From: Haloprofundus halophilus
GTDB taxonomy: Archaea; Halobacteriota; Halobacteria; Halobacteriales; Haloferacaceae
Length of the DNA: 64,000 bases
Assembly: GCF_003439925.1 (NCBI RefSeq)
Contig: NZ_QQRR01000002.1
Coordinates: forward strand, 992,001 to 1,056,000
Direction of reading: 5' to 3'
A program made the position numbers and the translations under genes. Positions 1 through 6,964 of this stretch are shown here, piece after piece (within the stretch, counting starts at the first letter, position 1; each line of letters opens with the position of its first letter). The notes beneath the pieces were generated by a model that worked only from the letters and a program-made list of their open reading frames with translations, was not told where the DNA came from and searched no databases.

Positions 1-570
1 CAGGAACTCATGGGCGTCGGACCCTACACCGCTAACGCGGTGGCGAGTTTCGCGTTCAACGAGGGCGACGCCGTCGTCGACACGAACGTCAAGCGCGTGC
101 TCCACCGCGCATTTGCTGAAATCCATAATACGGACGAACCGTCCGACGAAACCTTCGCAGAACTGGCGAACGCGCTTATGCCGCCCGGAAAGTCCCGCGT
201 CTGGAACAACGCGATCATGGAACTGGGCGGTGTCGCCTGCGGGAAGACGCCGCGGTGTGACGAAGCATCCTGTCCGTGGCGGGAGTGGTGTCACGCCTAC
301 GAGACGGGCGACTTCACCGCACCGGACGTCCCGGCCCAGCCGTCCTTCGAAGGAAGCCGACGGCAGTTCCGCGGCCGCGTCGTCCGCATCCTGGGCGACA
401 ACGAGGAAGTCCCGCTGGATAACCTGGGCCACCGGGTCCGGGTCGACTACGCGCCGGACGGGGACCACGGCCGGGAGTGGCTTCGCGGCCTACTCTCCGA
501 CCTGCAGGATGACGGGTTGGTCGACGTGGACGAACGCGACGGAGAGACGGTAGCGCGGCTTCGAAGGTAA
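1..570 (+). CDS. mutY: A/G-specific adenine glycosylase MutY, C-terminal part (chimeric, 5' cut by window)
   Basis: MutY removes adenine mispaired with 8-oxoguanine or G in base excision repair. The visible part holds the end of the HhH glycosylase fold (GVGPYTANAVASFAFNEGDA, then VDTNVKRVLHRAF) and the FeS-cluster cysteines (C-x5-C-x4-C-x5-C around residues 75-95), followed by a short C-terminal domain. The frame is open from base 1, so the start lies upstream of the window. Up to about base 110 the codon use is chromosomal. From 111 on it changes (more GAA and CTG, an ATTTGCTGAAAT stretch) to the style of the adjacent element, so this 3' part was brought in by the element and restores the gene. 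A second, displaced 3' part lies at 15934-16406 with nearly the same protein sequence. Function is confident; activity of the hybrid is inferred. Confidence 0.9.
   Translation, partial: QELMGVGPYTANAVASFAFNEGDAVVDTNVKRVLHRAFAEIHNTDEPSDETFAELANALMPPGKSRVWNNAIMELGGVACGKTPRCDEASCPWREWCHAYETGDFTAPDVPAQPSFEGSRRQFRGRVVRILGDNEEVPLDNLGHRVRVDYAPDGDHGREWLRGLLSDLQDDGLVDVDERDGETVARLRR
104..122 (+). other. attL: core ACCGCGC plus element arm
   Basis: The core ACCGCGC (104-110) lies in the codons for His-Arg-Ala of mutY. To its right, 111-122 (ATTTGCTGAAAT) is element sequence. Its reverse complement, ATTTCAGCAAAT, matches the arm at the other element end (15922-15933) at 10 of 12 positions. This is the usual layout of a tyrosine recombinase core site: two inverted binding sites around a 6-8 bp overlap. 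Confidence 0.7.
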
Positions 571-702
571 CTGACGACACGAAAAGAAAATCCCTCGGAG
601 GGGAGACGTGAATAGGTAGGTAACCGATGTTCGAAGGTCAGGCGGTGTTCCACCTCAGGTGAGCGTATAGAACAGCTACCTCTTGTTAATTGCCTCCCTA
701 CT

Positions 703-1065
703 TCACCCATCGCCGCCGTCTTCTAGGTCGAACGAGGGCGCTTCGACGTCCAACTTCGACGCTGCCGACCGAAGAACCTGGGCGATGTCCTGAACCTCTT
801 TCCGTCGAACCTCTGGAGCGGCCCTCTGGTCAAACGACTTGGTGGCGAAGTAGATTTCCGACAGGGAGAACTGGGCGTGTCGGTAGAAGTACCAGTAGGC
901 GGCTTCCCAGAACGTCAATCCCTGGCGTGTCAGTTGAACGAGGATGCTCTCTTTTACCTGCGGGTCGTACCCGTGGCGGATGACATCGGACAGGGAGGGG
1001 TGTTCGGGAGGAGTCACGTCGTCGGGACAGGTTCGGGCGATGTCATGGCTAATGTCGTTCAACAT
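703..1065 (-). CDS. Element-borne hypothetical protein
   Basis: An unrecognised 120-residue protein. Its centre (KESILVQLTRQGLTFWEAAY, then WYFYRHAQFSLSEIYFATKS) is amphipathic and rich in aromatics and reads like a conserved helical fold. The tail is acidic. ATG 1065 has AAGGAG directly against it, too close for a normal Shine-Dalgarno site. The frame stays open about 17 codons upstream and still looks protein-like (RRGYAGKAAKE) but has no ATG or GTG, so the gene may have lost its true start. A TATA-like AATATAAAGG lies about 100 bp upstream on this strand. It is divergent from the operon starting at 1293. Confidence 0.5.
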   Translation of the reverse strand: MLNDISHDIARTCPDDVTPPEHPSLSDVIRHGYDPQVKESILVQLTRQGLTFWEAAYWYFYRHAQFSLSEIYFATKSFDQRAAPEVRRKEVQDIAQVLRSAASKLDVEAPSFDLEDGGDG

Positions 1066-1212
1066 CTCCTTGGCGGCCTTCCCAGCGTATCCGCGCCGTC
1101 CCCATACCTTCGAATCTCAGGATTTCGATGGACCTGCCACAATAGAGGCAACACGTCCAGCAGTCCTTTATATTCTATTCGTAAGTCCCCCGTCTCCCAA
1201 AACGCCGAAAAC

Positions 1213-1226
1213 GACCTTCGAAGGTC
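1213..1226. promoter_or_regulatory. Perfect 14-bp palindrome GACCTTCGAAGGTC
   Basis: The site lies in the 227-bp gap between the divergent genes at 703-1065 and 1293-1457. Related TTCGAA-centred sites occur nearby at 344-353 (CCTTCGAAGG), 559-569, 630-639 and 1106-1114, and one at 9441-9451 inside the first gene of the integration module. It is plausibly an operator or a recombinase arm-type site; no binding protein is known. Confidence 0.4.
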
Positions 1227-1292
1227 TTCTACCGTGGATATAGAGCCAGCGCGTCACGGTTGTTTAAGTGGTCGTCTTAATTATCCCGATTT

Positions 1293-1457
1293 GTGCCATC
1301 AAACAGCACCATTCCCGTATCGACTTCGACGCGGCTGAAGGTCCGCGCCCTGAAGCGAGCGGGAGAGTCCTACGACGAACTGCTTTCGAAGATGGTGGAC
1401 CAGTACAAACCGGACGCCATCGAAGACGACGCATCGGCCGCTACGGAGGCGAACTGA
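1293..1457 (+). CDS. Small ribbon-helix-helix-like protein (antitoxin-type)
   Basis: A 54-residue protein starting at GTG 1293. The pattern STRLKVRALKRAGESYDELL followed by SKMVDQY is that of haloarchaeal RHH or VapB/RelB-like proteins: a short strand and two helices, with the GESYDELL turn. Such proteins bind DNA as dimers and often autoregulate. No toxin of a known family follows it; the next gene (1457) overlaps its TGA by one base. It probably regulates the operon. The GTG start is chosen because it gives the complete RHH fold and follows an AT-rich stretch (TTTAAG at 1263, TTAATTAT at 1277) that could be the promoter. Confidence 0.6.
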   Translation: MPSNSTIPVSTSTRLKVRALKRAGESYDELLSKMVDQYKPDAIEDDASAATEAN

Positions 1458-1789
1458 TGTCGGTGAACGAGGACGCCGCCAAGCGACTTCTCTCCGGGGC
1501 CGAACGCATCGCCGCCCGTGCGGCTGGGGAGTCCCTTACGGAGTACGCCCGCGAGCACTACGGAACCAGCGCCCTGCTGGAAGCCGACGACGACGGCCCC
1601 AGCGCGTCGGAGACGGGCGAAGACGCCCTGGCGCTCCAGGCGATGGACGGCGCGGACCGCGTGAAGGCGAACGCGAAGAGCGTCAGCCCGGCCGCGTACC
1701 TTCGAGCAGAGTACGACGTCGACCCGCGCCGGTACTCCGACGTGGATGAACTTCACAACGACATCCTGGCTGAACTGGAGGGCCAATGA
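1457..1789 (+). CDS. Element-borne acidic hypothetical protein
   Basis: A 110-residue protein with no recognised domain. The ATG overlaps the stop of the RHH gene (TGATG), which fits translational coupling. It contains two similar segments, SLTEYAREHYGTSALLEADD near residue 30 and SPAAYLRAEYDVDPRRYSDV near residue 75, so it looks like two copies of a short helical S-x-x-x-Y-x-R-x-x-Y unit. The spacer between them is acidic. The downstream gene overlaps by ATGA. Confidence 0.55.
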   Translation: MSVNEDAAKRLLSGAERIAARAAGESLTEYAREHYGTSALLEADDDGPSASETGEDALALQAMDGADRVKANAKSVSPAAYLRAEYDVDPRRYSDVDELHNDILAELEGQ

Positions 1790-2472
1790 TGACGACCGTT
1801 ATCACCAGGTCCGTAGACGTCGACCCGGACAACGTCGGGGACGTCATCAGCCAGTTCACCGACGAACTCCCGCACGAGAACACGGCCATTGAACATGTCG
1901 CCCTCCGGAAAGCGTACTACTTCCTGAAGGACGCGAGCAGGGCCAGCGCCGACGCCATCGCCCTGGTGGTGTGGGAGGGGAGTAACCTGGGTCGGCAGTA
2001 TCCGCGACGGTCGGCATGGTGGACGGACGCCGGGGAACCGTTCTTGCCGCTTCTCCCCGGTATCGTCCGGGATGACGTTGGCTGGCGGTACGACCCCGAC
2101 GCGAACGGGTCACGGCCGCAGGTCCCGGACGACCCGACTGACCCGTCTGAAGACGCTGTCGACGCGGTCATCCAGGCGTTCGACTACCCCGGCGTGGAAG
2201 GAGACCGCGTGAAGACGAAGAATCGCCTGGGCGTGGAACGCGCCTTCGAGTACCTTCAGGAACACGCCGAAGCGGATGTCGAGGATCTGAAGGACCAGTT
2301 CACGCCGTCGGCCTACGGGCGGCAGGAAGGCCACTTCGCCAACCCGCACGACTGGTTCCGGGAGGTAGGACGTCCGGTCCTCCGTAGCCTGCCAGGAGTC
2401 GACCCGCCCCGTGTCGCGGGCCAGCCCTGGCGGTACGTCGGAGTGGACGCAGCGACCGGCGAGGACCAATGA
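1786..2472 (+). CDS. Element-borne hypothetical protein with internal duplication
   Basis: A 228-residue protein of unknown function. The halves resemble each other. Residues about 40-105 have RKAYYFLKDASRASADAIAL, then a W-x-x-x-G-x-P-F-L-P-L-L-P-G segment and VGWRYD. Residues about 150-225 have ERAFEYLQEHAEADVEDLKD, then WFREVGRPVLRSLPGV and QPWRYVG. The pattern (helix, helix, wing-like W-R-Y strand) is compatible with two winged-helix domains. ATG 1786 overlaps the previous stop; ATG 1789 is an alternative. The end overlaps the next mini-gene by ATGA. Confidence 0.55.
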   Translation: MMTTVITRSVDVDPDNVGDVISQFTDELPHENTAIEHVALRKAYYFLKDASRASADAIALVVWEGSNLGRQYPRRSAWWTDAGEPFLPLLPGIVRDDVGWRYDPDANGSRPQVPDDPTDPSEDAVDAVIQAFDYPGVEGDRVKTKNRLGVERAFEYLQEHAEADVEDLKDQFTPSAYGRQEGHFANPHDWFREVGRPVLRSLPGVDPPRVAGQPWRYVGVDAATGEDQ

Positions 2473-2573
2473 CGTCCGCCAGCATCACCACCGCCACCGA
2501 CCGTGGCGACCTGGCGGGACCCATCGTCGCCCAGGACGCCGGAGAGACGACCGACACCGGCACCGAACGATGA
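2469..2573 (+). CDS. 34-residue mini-protein within the coupled operon
   Basis: The reading frame is locked between two ATGA overlaps: its ATG overlaps the stop of the preceding gene and its TGA overlaps the ATG of the next. It encodes a small Thr/Ala/Asp-rich peptide (begins MTSASITTATDRGDLAGPIV) without a recognised fold. Because it exactly bridges two genes in an operon where every junction is overlapping, it is probably translated, if only to hand ribosomes to the 2570 gene. Confidence 0.5.
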   Translation: MTSASITTATDRGDLAGPIVAQDAGETTDTGTER

Positions 2574-3256
2574 CTAACACAGAGGACACGTTAGACGACG
2601 CCAGCACGCCCATCTGTGAGTCGAAAGAGACGACGACCGACGACCCGTGCCAGCGTCCCGTGTCGAACCCTGGGGACCGCTGTTACCTTCACCGGGACGA
2701 CGCCGACGGTCCTCCAGCCGGACACGGCGCACCGGAGGGGAACGACAACGCCCTTCAGAACGACGGCGGCGCACCGCCCGTGAACGGGAACGCCGAACGT
2801 CACGGTCTCCACGCCGACCGTTCGCTCTACTACCAGCGCCTGGAGGACGACGAACAGGCCTGGGTGGACGGTATGGTCAACGCCTGGCTAAAGGACGCGC
2901 CCTTTACACGCGAGAACCTGGCGGGGCTGGAACTACTCCGGAAGGCGGCCATCGACGAACACAAGCGCCGGAAGGCGAACGACTACATCGCCGCGAAGGG
3001 GGTCATCACGGAAAACGTCGTCGGCTACGACGACGAGGGCAACCCCATCGTCAAGAAGTCAGAGAATCCGGCGCACCTCCCGTACAGCCGCCTGGCCGGG
3101 GACACGATTCGGACCCTGAAGGAATTGGGCGTACTGGAGAGTCCCGACGCCCAACTGGCCGACTCCGTCGCATCCTGGGGCGAAGCCGCGCAGAAGGTGG
3201 CCCAGCGCAAGGACCGCGACATCGACGCGCCCTCCGGAGGTGACGATCACCGATGA
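2570..3256 (+). CDS. Terminase small-subunit-like protein
   Basis: A 228-residue protein. Residues about 15-40 have a C-x11-C-x10-C-Y-L-H pattern (ending CYLHRDD) like the small zinc-knuckle ends of halovirus packaging-region proteins. A GAPEGNDNAL and GNAERHGLH stretch follows, typical of phage small terminases (G-N-x-N-A, H-G-L), then a helical core (YYQRLEDDEQAWVDGMVNAW). A late motif, HLPYSRLAGDTIRTLKELGV, resembles the C-terminal part of P27-type small subunits. ATG 2570 is preferred to upstream starts because it overlaps the preceding stop. No large terminase gene is seen in the element, so the role is unclear. The assignment is by motif resemblance only. Confidence 0.4.
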   Translation: MTNTEDTLDDASTPICESKETTTDDPCQRPVSNPGDRCYLHRDDADGPPAGHGAPEGNDNALQNDGGAPPVNGNAERHGLHADRSLYYQRLEDDEQAWVDGMVNAWLKDAPFTRENLAGLELLRKAAIDEHKRRKANDYIAAKGVITENVVGYDDEGNPIVKKSENPAHLPYSRLAGDTIRTLKELGVLESPDAQLADSVASWGEAAQKVAQRKDRDIDAPSGGDDHR

Positions 3257-3660
3257 CGCCCGGCGACGGCTCTTCTGCGAACGGCGGCGGCGATCCCCTG
3301 GCCGCTGAAACAACTCAAAGCGGTCTACTCCAGTTCCTTCGAGCGGACGCTCTGGATGTCTACGACGACCTTCCCGCGGACGCTAGGGAGAACGTGGACC
3401 GTCTGTGGGCCGACTACCGAGCGGACGTCTCCGGGGACATGGACGACGACACGGAGCGTCTGCTGAAGCGCGTGGCCGTCGACCACCACCGAGAACGAGT
3501 GGCGATGACTGCCATTGTCTGGGACGGCCTGACGGTCAACGAGGACGGCGAGAACGTCCCGAACCCGGTGGTCGATGAACGGGTCCGTCTGTCCCGTCGC
3601 CAGCGTCACCGGCTTCGACGGCTAGGCGTGTATCCGGCCGGACCAGGTGGTAGTGTGTAG
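3253..3660 (+). CDS. Element-borne hypothetical protein
   Basis: A 135-residue acidic protein of unknown function and last gene of the overlapping operon (ATGA with the terminase-like gene). The middle (DALDVYDDLPADARENVDRL, then LLKRVAVDHHRERVAMTAIV) is helical. The C-terminus is basic (RLSRRQRHRLRRLGV) and could bind DNA. Its position after a terminase-small-like gene suggests a partner of that protein; this is inference from synteny. Confidence 0.5.
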   Translation: MTPGDGSSANGGGDPLAAETTQSGLLQFLRADALDVYDDLPADARENVDRLWADYRADVSGDMDDDTERLLKRVAVDHHRERVAMTAIVWDGLTVNEDGENVPNPVVDERVRLSRRQRHRLRRLGVYPAGPGGSV

Positions 3661-3758
3661 TTCTCAGAGGAAAGCCGTCAGGTGCTGGAATCACCCGACG
3701 GCGTTCGGACAACCGCCCCGCCAGGCTTCGAATTGACTCAACCTGAGGCAGTCATCCA

Positions 3759-4025
3759 ATGCAGAAAAACGACACACGAACTCATAAATCCACGGCAGAG
3801 ACGGAACGAGAAACGACCGACGACGAATCACTGGGTAATCCCGCATCCCGGCGAACGGCGAGTATCAATACGGACGGGTCCGGCGATCCCATCGGCGTCG
3901 CCCTGTGGGTGAACGCCGACGAACTGACCGACATCGGCATCAACCCCGCGGTCACGGATGCCGTCGACGTGTGGATCGAAGACGGCGGCCTCCGCGTCTC
4001 CCCAGCCGGAGGTGACGGCGAGTGA
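3759..4025 (+). CDS. Small AbrB/SpoVT-like protein
   Basis: An 88-residue protein. After a polar N-terminus, residues about 45-82 (IGVALWVNADELTDIGINPA, then DAVDVWIEDGGLRV) follow the strand, short helix and strand pattern of swapped-hairpin AbrB-like domains, in which a G-I-x-P/x-D turn precedes the V-x-V-x-x-E-D-G strand. It probably binds DNA as a regulator. It is separated from the preceding operon by 98 bp. Confidence 0.45.
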   Translation: MQKNDTRTHKSTAETERETTDDESLGNPASRRTASINTDGSGDPIGVALWVNADELTDIGINPAVTDAVDVWIEDGGLRVSPAGGDGE

Positions 4026-4244
4026 TGACGCCGATGTCGAACCGGACGCTGACGTGCTTTTTTTGTGCGAACGTTCCGCGACGGCGTCGGGAGGGGTGTC
4101 GAAGGACAACAGGAATGACTCGGATCACCCGACTTGAACGGGATAGACGACCGACCGACGGGACGTCGAGAGGGGACGACGGTCCGTCATTTATCCTTGT
4201 CTGCCCCCAGTATGGTGTAAGTAGTGGTGGTGAGAGACCCCGGT

Positions 4245-4263
4245 TTACACCAGCTTGGTGTAA
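4245..4263. promoter_or_regulatory. Dyad TTACACCA-GCT-TGGTGTAA
   Basis: A perfect 8-bp inverted repeat around 3 bp. An extra half-site, TGGTGTAA, lies at 4213-4220. The dyad ends 16-25 bp before the GTG start of the 400-residue RHH-type protein (4279 or 4288), a position suited to autoregulation or to an origin-proximal initiator site. A T7 run at 4058-4064 upstream may end transcription from the previous gene. Confidence 0.5.
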
Positions 4264-4278
4264 GCCCGTTCGTAGACG

Positions 4279-5481
4279 GTGGTCGGTGTGACGGTCCGTC
4301 CGAAAGTCGACTGGCGCGTCCCGTCCGACGAGTGGGATGCGTTCATCGACTTCGTCCACGGCGAACACGGGGAAATCCAGGGGTACGTCTCCCGTGAAGT
4401 CGAACGAGCGATGCTGGAGTGGGTCGACGGTGACGACTACGCGCCGGTCGAAGACCTGGTCGACCAACTGGTTCGGGCGGCTGGACACACTCCCGCGAAC
4501 CTCACGGAGAAAAAACCCGTCACGGTCCCCCCAGACGGCGAGGAAACTACCCGCGTGTCCTGCCGCGTGGACGGCGAGGTGAAGAACAACTTCGCCGCGT
4601 TCGTGAAGGAGACGTCGGACGACCGGCTGGGCGTCGCCCTGGCCCGCGCCCTTCGCCAACGATGTGACGGCGGCCGCGCCCGCCGAGTCCGGGAGAAGAT
4701 GGAACGAGTGGCCAACGACGCCGAAACCCTGCTGGCCGACGACGGGATCATGCTCCGCGAACGACGGACCGTGAGGATCTGCCGTCGGTTGGGCGAACAG
4801 TTCACCCAGGACGACCTTGAGGACGCCATCGCCGCCGTCGCGGGCGACTCCGCCCCGACGATTCGGGACTACACCGAGAAGGTCCTGGCCCGGTTGGAGT
4901 ACGTCGAACATCCGCGGAACGGCGACCTGTTCATCTCGAAGGACGACGCGGAGGACATCGCCACCGACTTGGGCGCTCCCTCCCCGGACGCGCCCGCCAT
5001 TGACCGGAAACCCTACGACTCCCTGTCCCGCACAGAGAAGGTCCGCGGGGTCCGCATTGAACTGGCGCGGGACGCACAGACGAACGGCGGGAAGAGCCAG
5101 ATGAATGCGACGACAGTCCGCCGGGACATCTTCGAGGACCGGCCATCGCCAGGTCACGTCCAGGACCTCCTGCGGCTGGCGGGCGACGCGGATGGTTTCG
5201 ATGTCGTCACCCGTCACGGGAAAGAACGGCTACGGGTTGACCTGTCGGATGTCACGGACTTAGATGTCCTTGAAGCCGCCTGCGACGACTTGGAACAGAC
5301 CAACCGGGCAGACTGGGTCCGGCGAAAATGCACGTTTTTACCCCATAAAACTCCGGATTCGACCGGGAAGAGCGCCGTACGTGATGGCGAATATGGGGCG
5401 GATTCTAATTCCGATACAGCGTCGGTGGACGAGCAAATAGATAATCTGTTGGCCGCGATGCCCGTTACCGATGGTGGCTAG
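4279..5481 (+). CDS. Putative replication- or maintenance-associated DNA-binding protein
   Basis: A 400-residue protein starting at GTG 4279 (GTG 4288 is equally possible). Residues about 10-50 (WRVPSDEWDAFIDFVHGEHG, then VSREVERAMLEWVDGDD) and about 95-130 (VSCRVDGEVKNNFAAFVKET) look like two successive ribbon-helix-helix-type segments. The middle carries a winged-helix-like block (FTQDDLEDAIAAVAG, then YTEKVLARLEYVEHPRNGDL). The part around residues 270-330 (TVRRDIFEDRPSPGHVQDLL, then RHGKERLRVDLSDV) resembles the C-terminal half of large conserved proteins I associate with small haloarchaeal plasmids and integrated elements. No enzyme motif is seen. The dyad just upstream and the backbone-type GC content support a replication or copy-control role, but this is not proven. 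Confidence 0.4.
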   Translation: MVGVTVRPKVDWRVPSDEWDAFIDFVHGEHGEIQGYVSREVERAMLEWVDGDDYAPVEDLVDQLVRAAGHTPANLTEKKPVTVPPDGEETTRVSCRVDGEVKNNFAAFVKETSDDRLGVALARALRQRCDGGRARRVREKMERVANDAETLLADDGIMLRERRTVRICRRLGEQFTQDDLEDAIAAVAGDSAPTIRDYTEKVLARLEYVEHPRNGDLFISKDDAEDIATDLGAPSPDAPAIDRKPYDSLSRTEKVRGVRIELARDAQTNGGKSQMNATTVRRDIFEDRPSPGHVQDLLRLAGDADGFDVVTRHGKERLRVDLSDVTDLDVLEAACDDLEQTNRADWVRRKCTFLPHKTPDSTGKSAVRDGEYGADSNSDTASVDEQIDNLLAAMPVTDGG

Positions 5482-5733
5482 GTGGAACGATAACAACGAG
5501 TCGGGTATCCCGGTCAATTCGGTCCTGGTCGAACGTCGTCCACGCCTGAGACCTTCAGCCGTCTCCCAGTTCGACCGACGGAGAAAGGCAGAAATTGACT
5601 CCGTTGAAACCCTCAGAGTACGATAAGATCTACATGCTAAATACAGAGAATCTATTTAACACACCGATTCCCCGCTATTAGCAGATTTCACAACGTTAGT
5701 GTAGGAGTCGTTAGATTCATCTTCGCATAAATA

Positions 5734-6753
5734 ATGTCATACTTAATGGTTAATCCGGCTTGGTTCTTTTCTACACTTTCCCAAGGAATTGCGGCAATTG
5801 TTGGTCTCCTTGTCTCTGCGCGGTTGATTCAATATCAGCTTGAAAGACAACGACGAGAAAGACGGACTGAAGACCTTCGTGAGGAGATTCAAGACTTTGA
5901 CGAGAAATTTGGTCATATTCTCTCACCGATGGCTGGGACATTTGCAGAAAGTGCAGATCTCTCGTTCTGGTCTCAGTCCAGATTTTTGTGGCTGTCAGGA
6001 GACAAATTAAATTTTGATATTGCGATAAATTCGCCTACGCCGGTAGTAACCATGTACTGGATACATATGGCTCGAATTAGTCATGTACTGATGACGGGTA
6101 TTTATCCATCTCCCAATCCACGAGCGCACTATTTGTTTTCACAAAAGGAGTTCGATAGGCTGCGTGAATCAATTACTTGGCTCAAAGAGAATGTCGATGA
6201 GCGGTCGCTGTTCATTGAGTATCTCTACGCGGACCTTGGGATACAGGGGAACAAACCGTATACGGCAAATGTCTTCAATCCAGATCCTCCGGGTGAGTCA
6301 CTTCAGGATTGGCTGCAGCGCTACCAAGATTATGCAACCCGGCACAGTACTTTGCTATCTGGTAAGAATCTACAATCATACCAGCGGGTGTTCGGTGAGC
6401 TTCACCGAGATTTTCAGCGGCTTGACTCGCTTCGGCAGAATACAATAATTACATTCAATCCAGGTATCAATACATTTCTTGCAAAGGTATCTTCGTTGAT
6501 TCTTGTAGGAGTAATACTGCCATTGGCAGCAATCACTTCTGATGTTCCTGATTTACTTGCTTGGTTGGTGATTGATTCAACGTTATTGTACCTATATGAG
6601 ATTGTTTTATTGTCTACGTCAACCGTACTAATATTTGTATTACTAGATGATCTTCAGCAAGAGTTTGGGACTACATCGTTTCCGGAGTACCTGAAAGAGA
6701 CAATAGGGGAGTATCAGCAGCGGGTCCGGGAACGGGCAGATTCTGTTTTGTGA
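5734..6753 (+). CDS. Unrecognised membrane protein, first of two in AT-rich cargo
   Basis: A 339-residue protein with one N-terminal membrane segment (about residues 9-30, FFSTLSQGIAAIVGLLVSA), a long soluble helical stretch beginning with a basic coiled-coil-like RQRRERRTEDLREEI, and a C-terminal hairpin of two membrane segments (about 245-308). The soluble middle (about 60-240) has conserved-looking aromatic motifs but no fold I can name. GC content is far lower than in backbone genes and codons such as AGA, ATA and TTA are common, which indicates acquisition. A TATA-like GCATAAATA lies directly before the ATG, so the start may be slightly internal (ATG 5746). A role in defence is a guess from context. 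Confidence 0.6.
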   Translation: MSYLMVNPAWFFSTLSQGIAAIVGLLVSARLIQYQLERQRRERRTEDLREEIQDFDEKFGHILSPMAGTFAESADLSFWSQSRFLWLSGDKLNFDIAINSPTPVVTMYWIHMARISHVLMTGIYPSPNPRAHYLFSQKEFDRLRESITWLKENVDERSLFIEYLYADLGIQGNKPYTANVFNPDPPGESLQDWLQRYQDYATRHSTLLSGKNLQSYQRVFGELHRDFQRLDSLRQNTIITFNPGINTFLAKVSSLILVGVILPLAAITSDVPDLLAWLVIDSTLLYLYEIVLLSTSTVLIFVLLDDLQQEFGTTSFPEYLKETIGEYQQRVRERADSVL

Positions 6754-6964
6754 GAACCGGTTGAGTGAGTTTGTTTGCCCAGTGAGATACGCACCTGCAA
6801 TTCTGCACGAACGGTCCTAATAAGTCTCCGAAAAAACCTTTGTTTCACTGTATTGTCTAAGAGACGAGAATACCATTTGAAAGACTCTGGAATCAATCCA
6901 CCAAATATCTGCTATTGATAAGTCACCGAAACCTTACTGTGGCATAGGCGAAAGTTAGTTCCTA

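Noticed and set aside
1293-1789. Toxin-antitoxin pair (RHH protein with the 1457 gene)
   Set aside because: The RHH protein looks like an antitoxin, but the partner is acidic with no toxin motif, and the operon continues with element backbone genes.
4025-4291. Frame overlapping the AbrB-like gene by TGATG, with a CFFC motif
   Set aside because: Runs through a T7 tract and the dyad before the 4279 gene, with Arg-rich low-quality composition. More likely a terminator and regulatory region.
3952-5217. Long open frame on the minus strand opposite the 4279 gene
   Set aside because: It is a codon-phase shadow typical of GC-rich DNA; the plus-strand frame has better domain logic and context.
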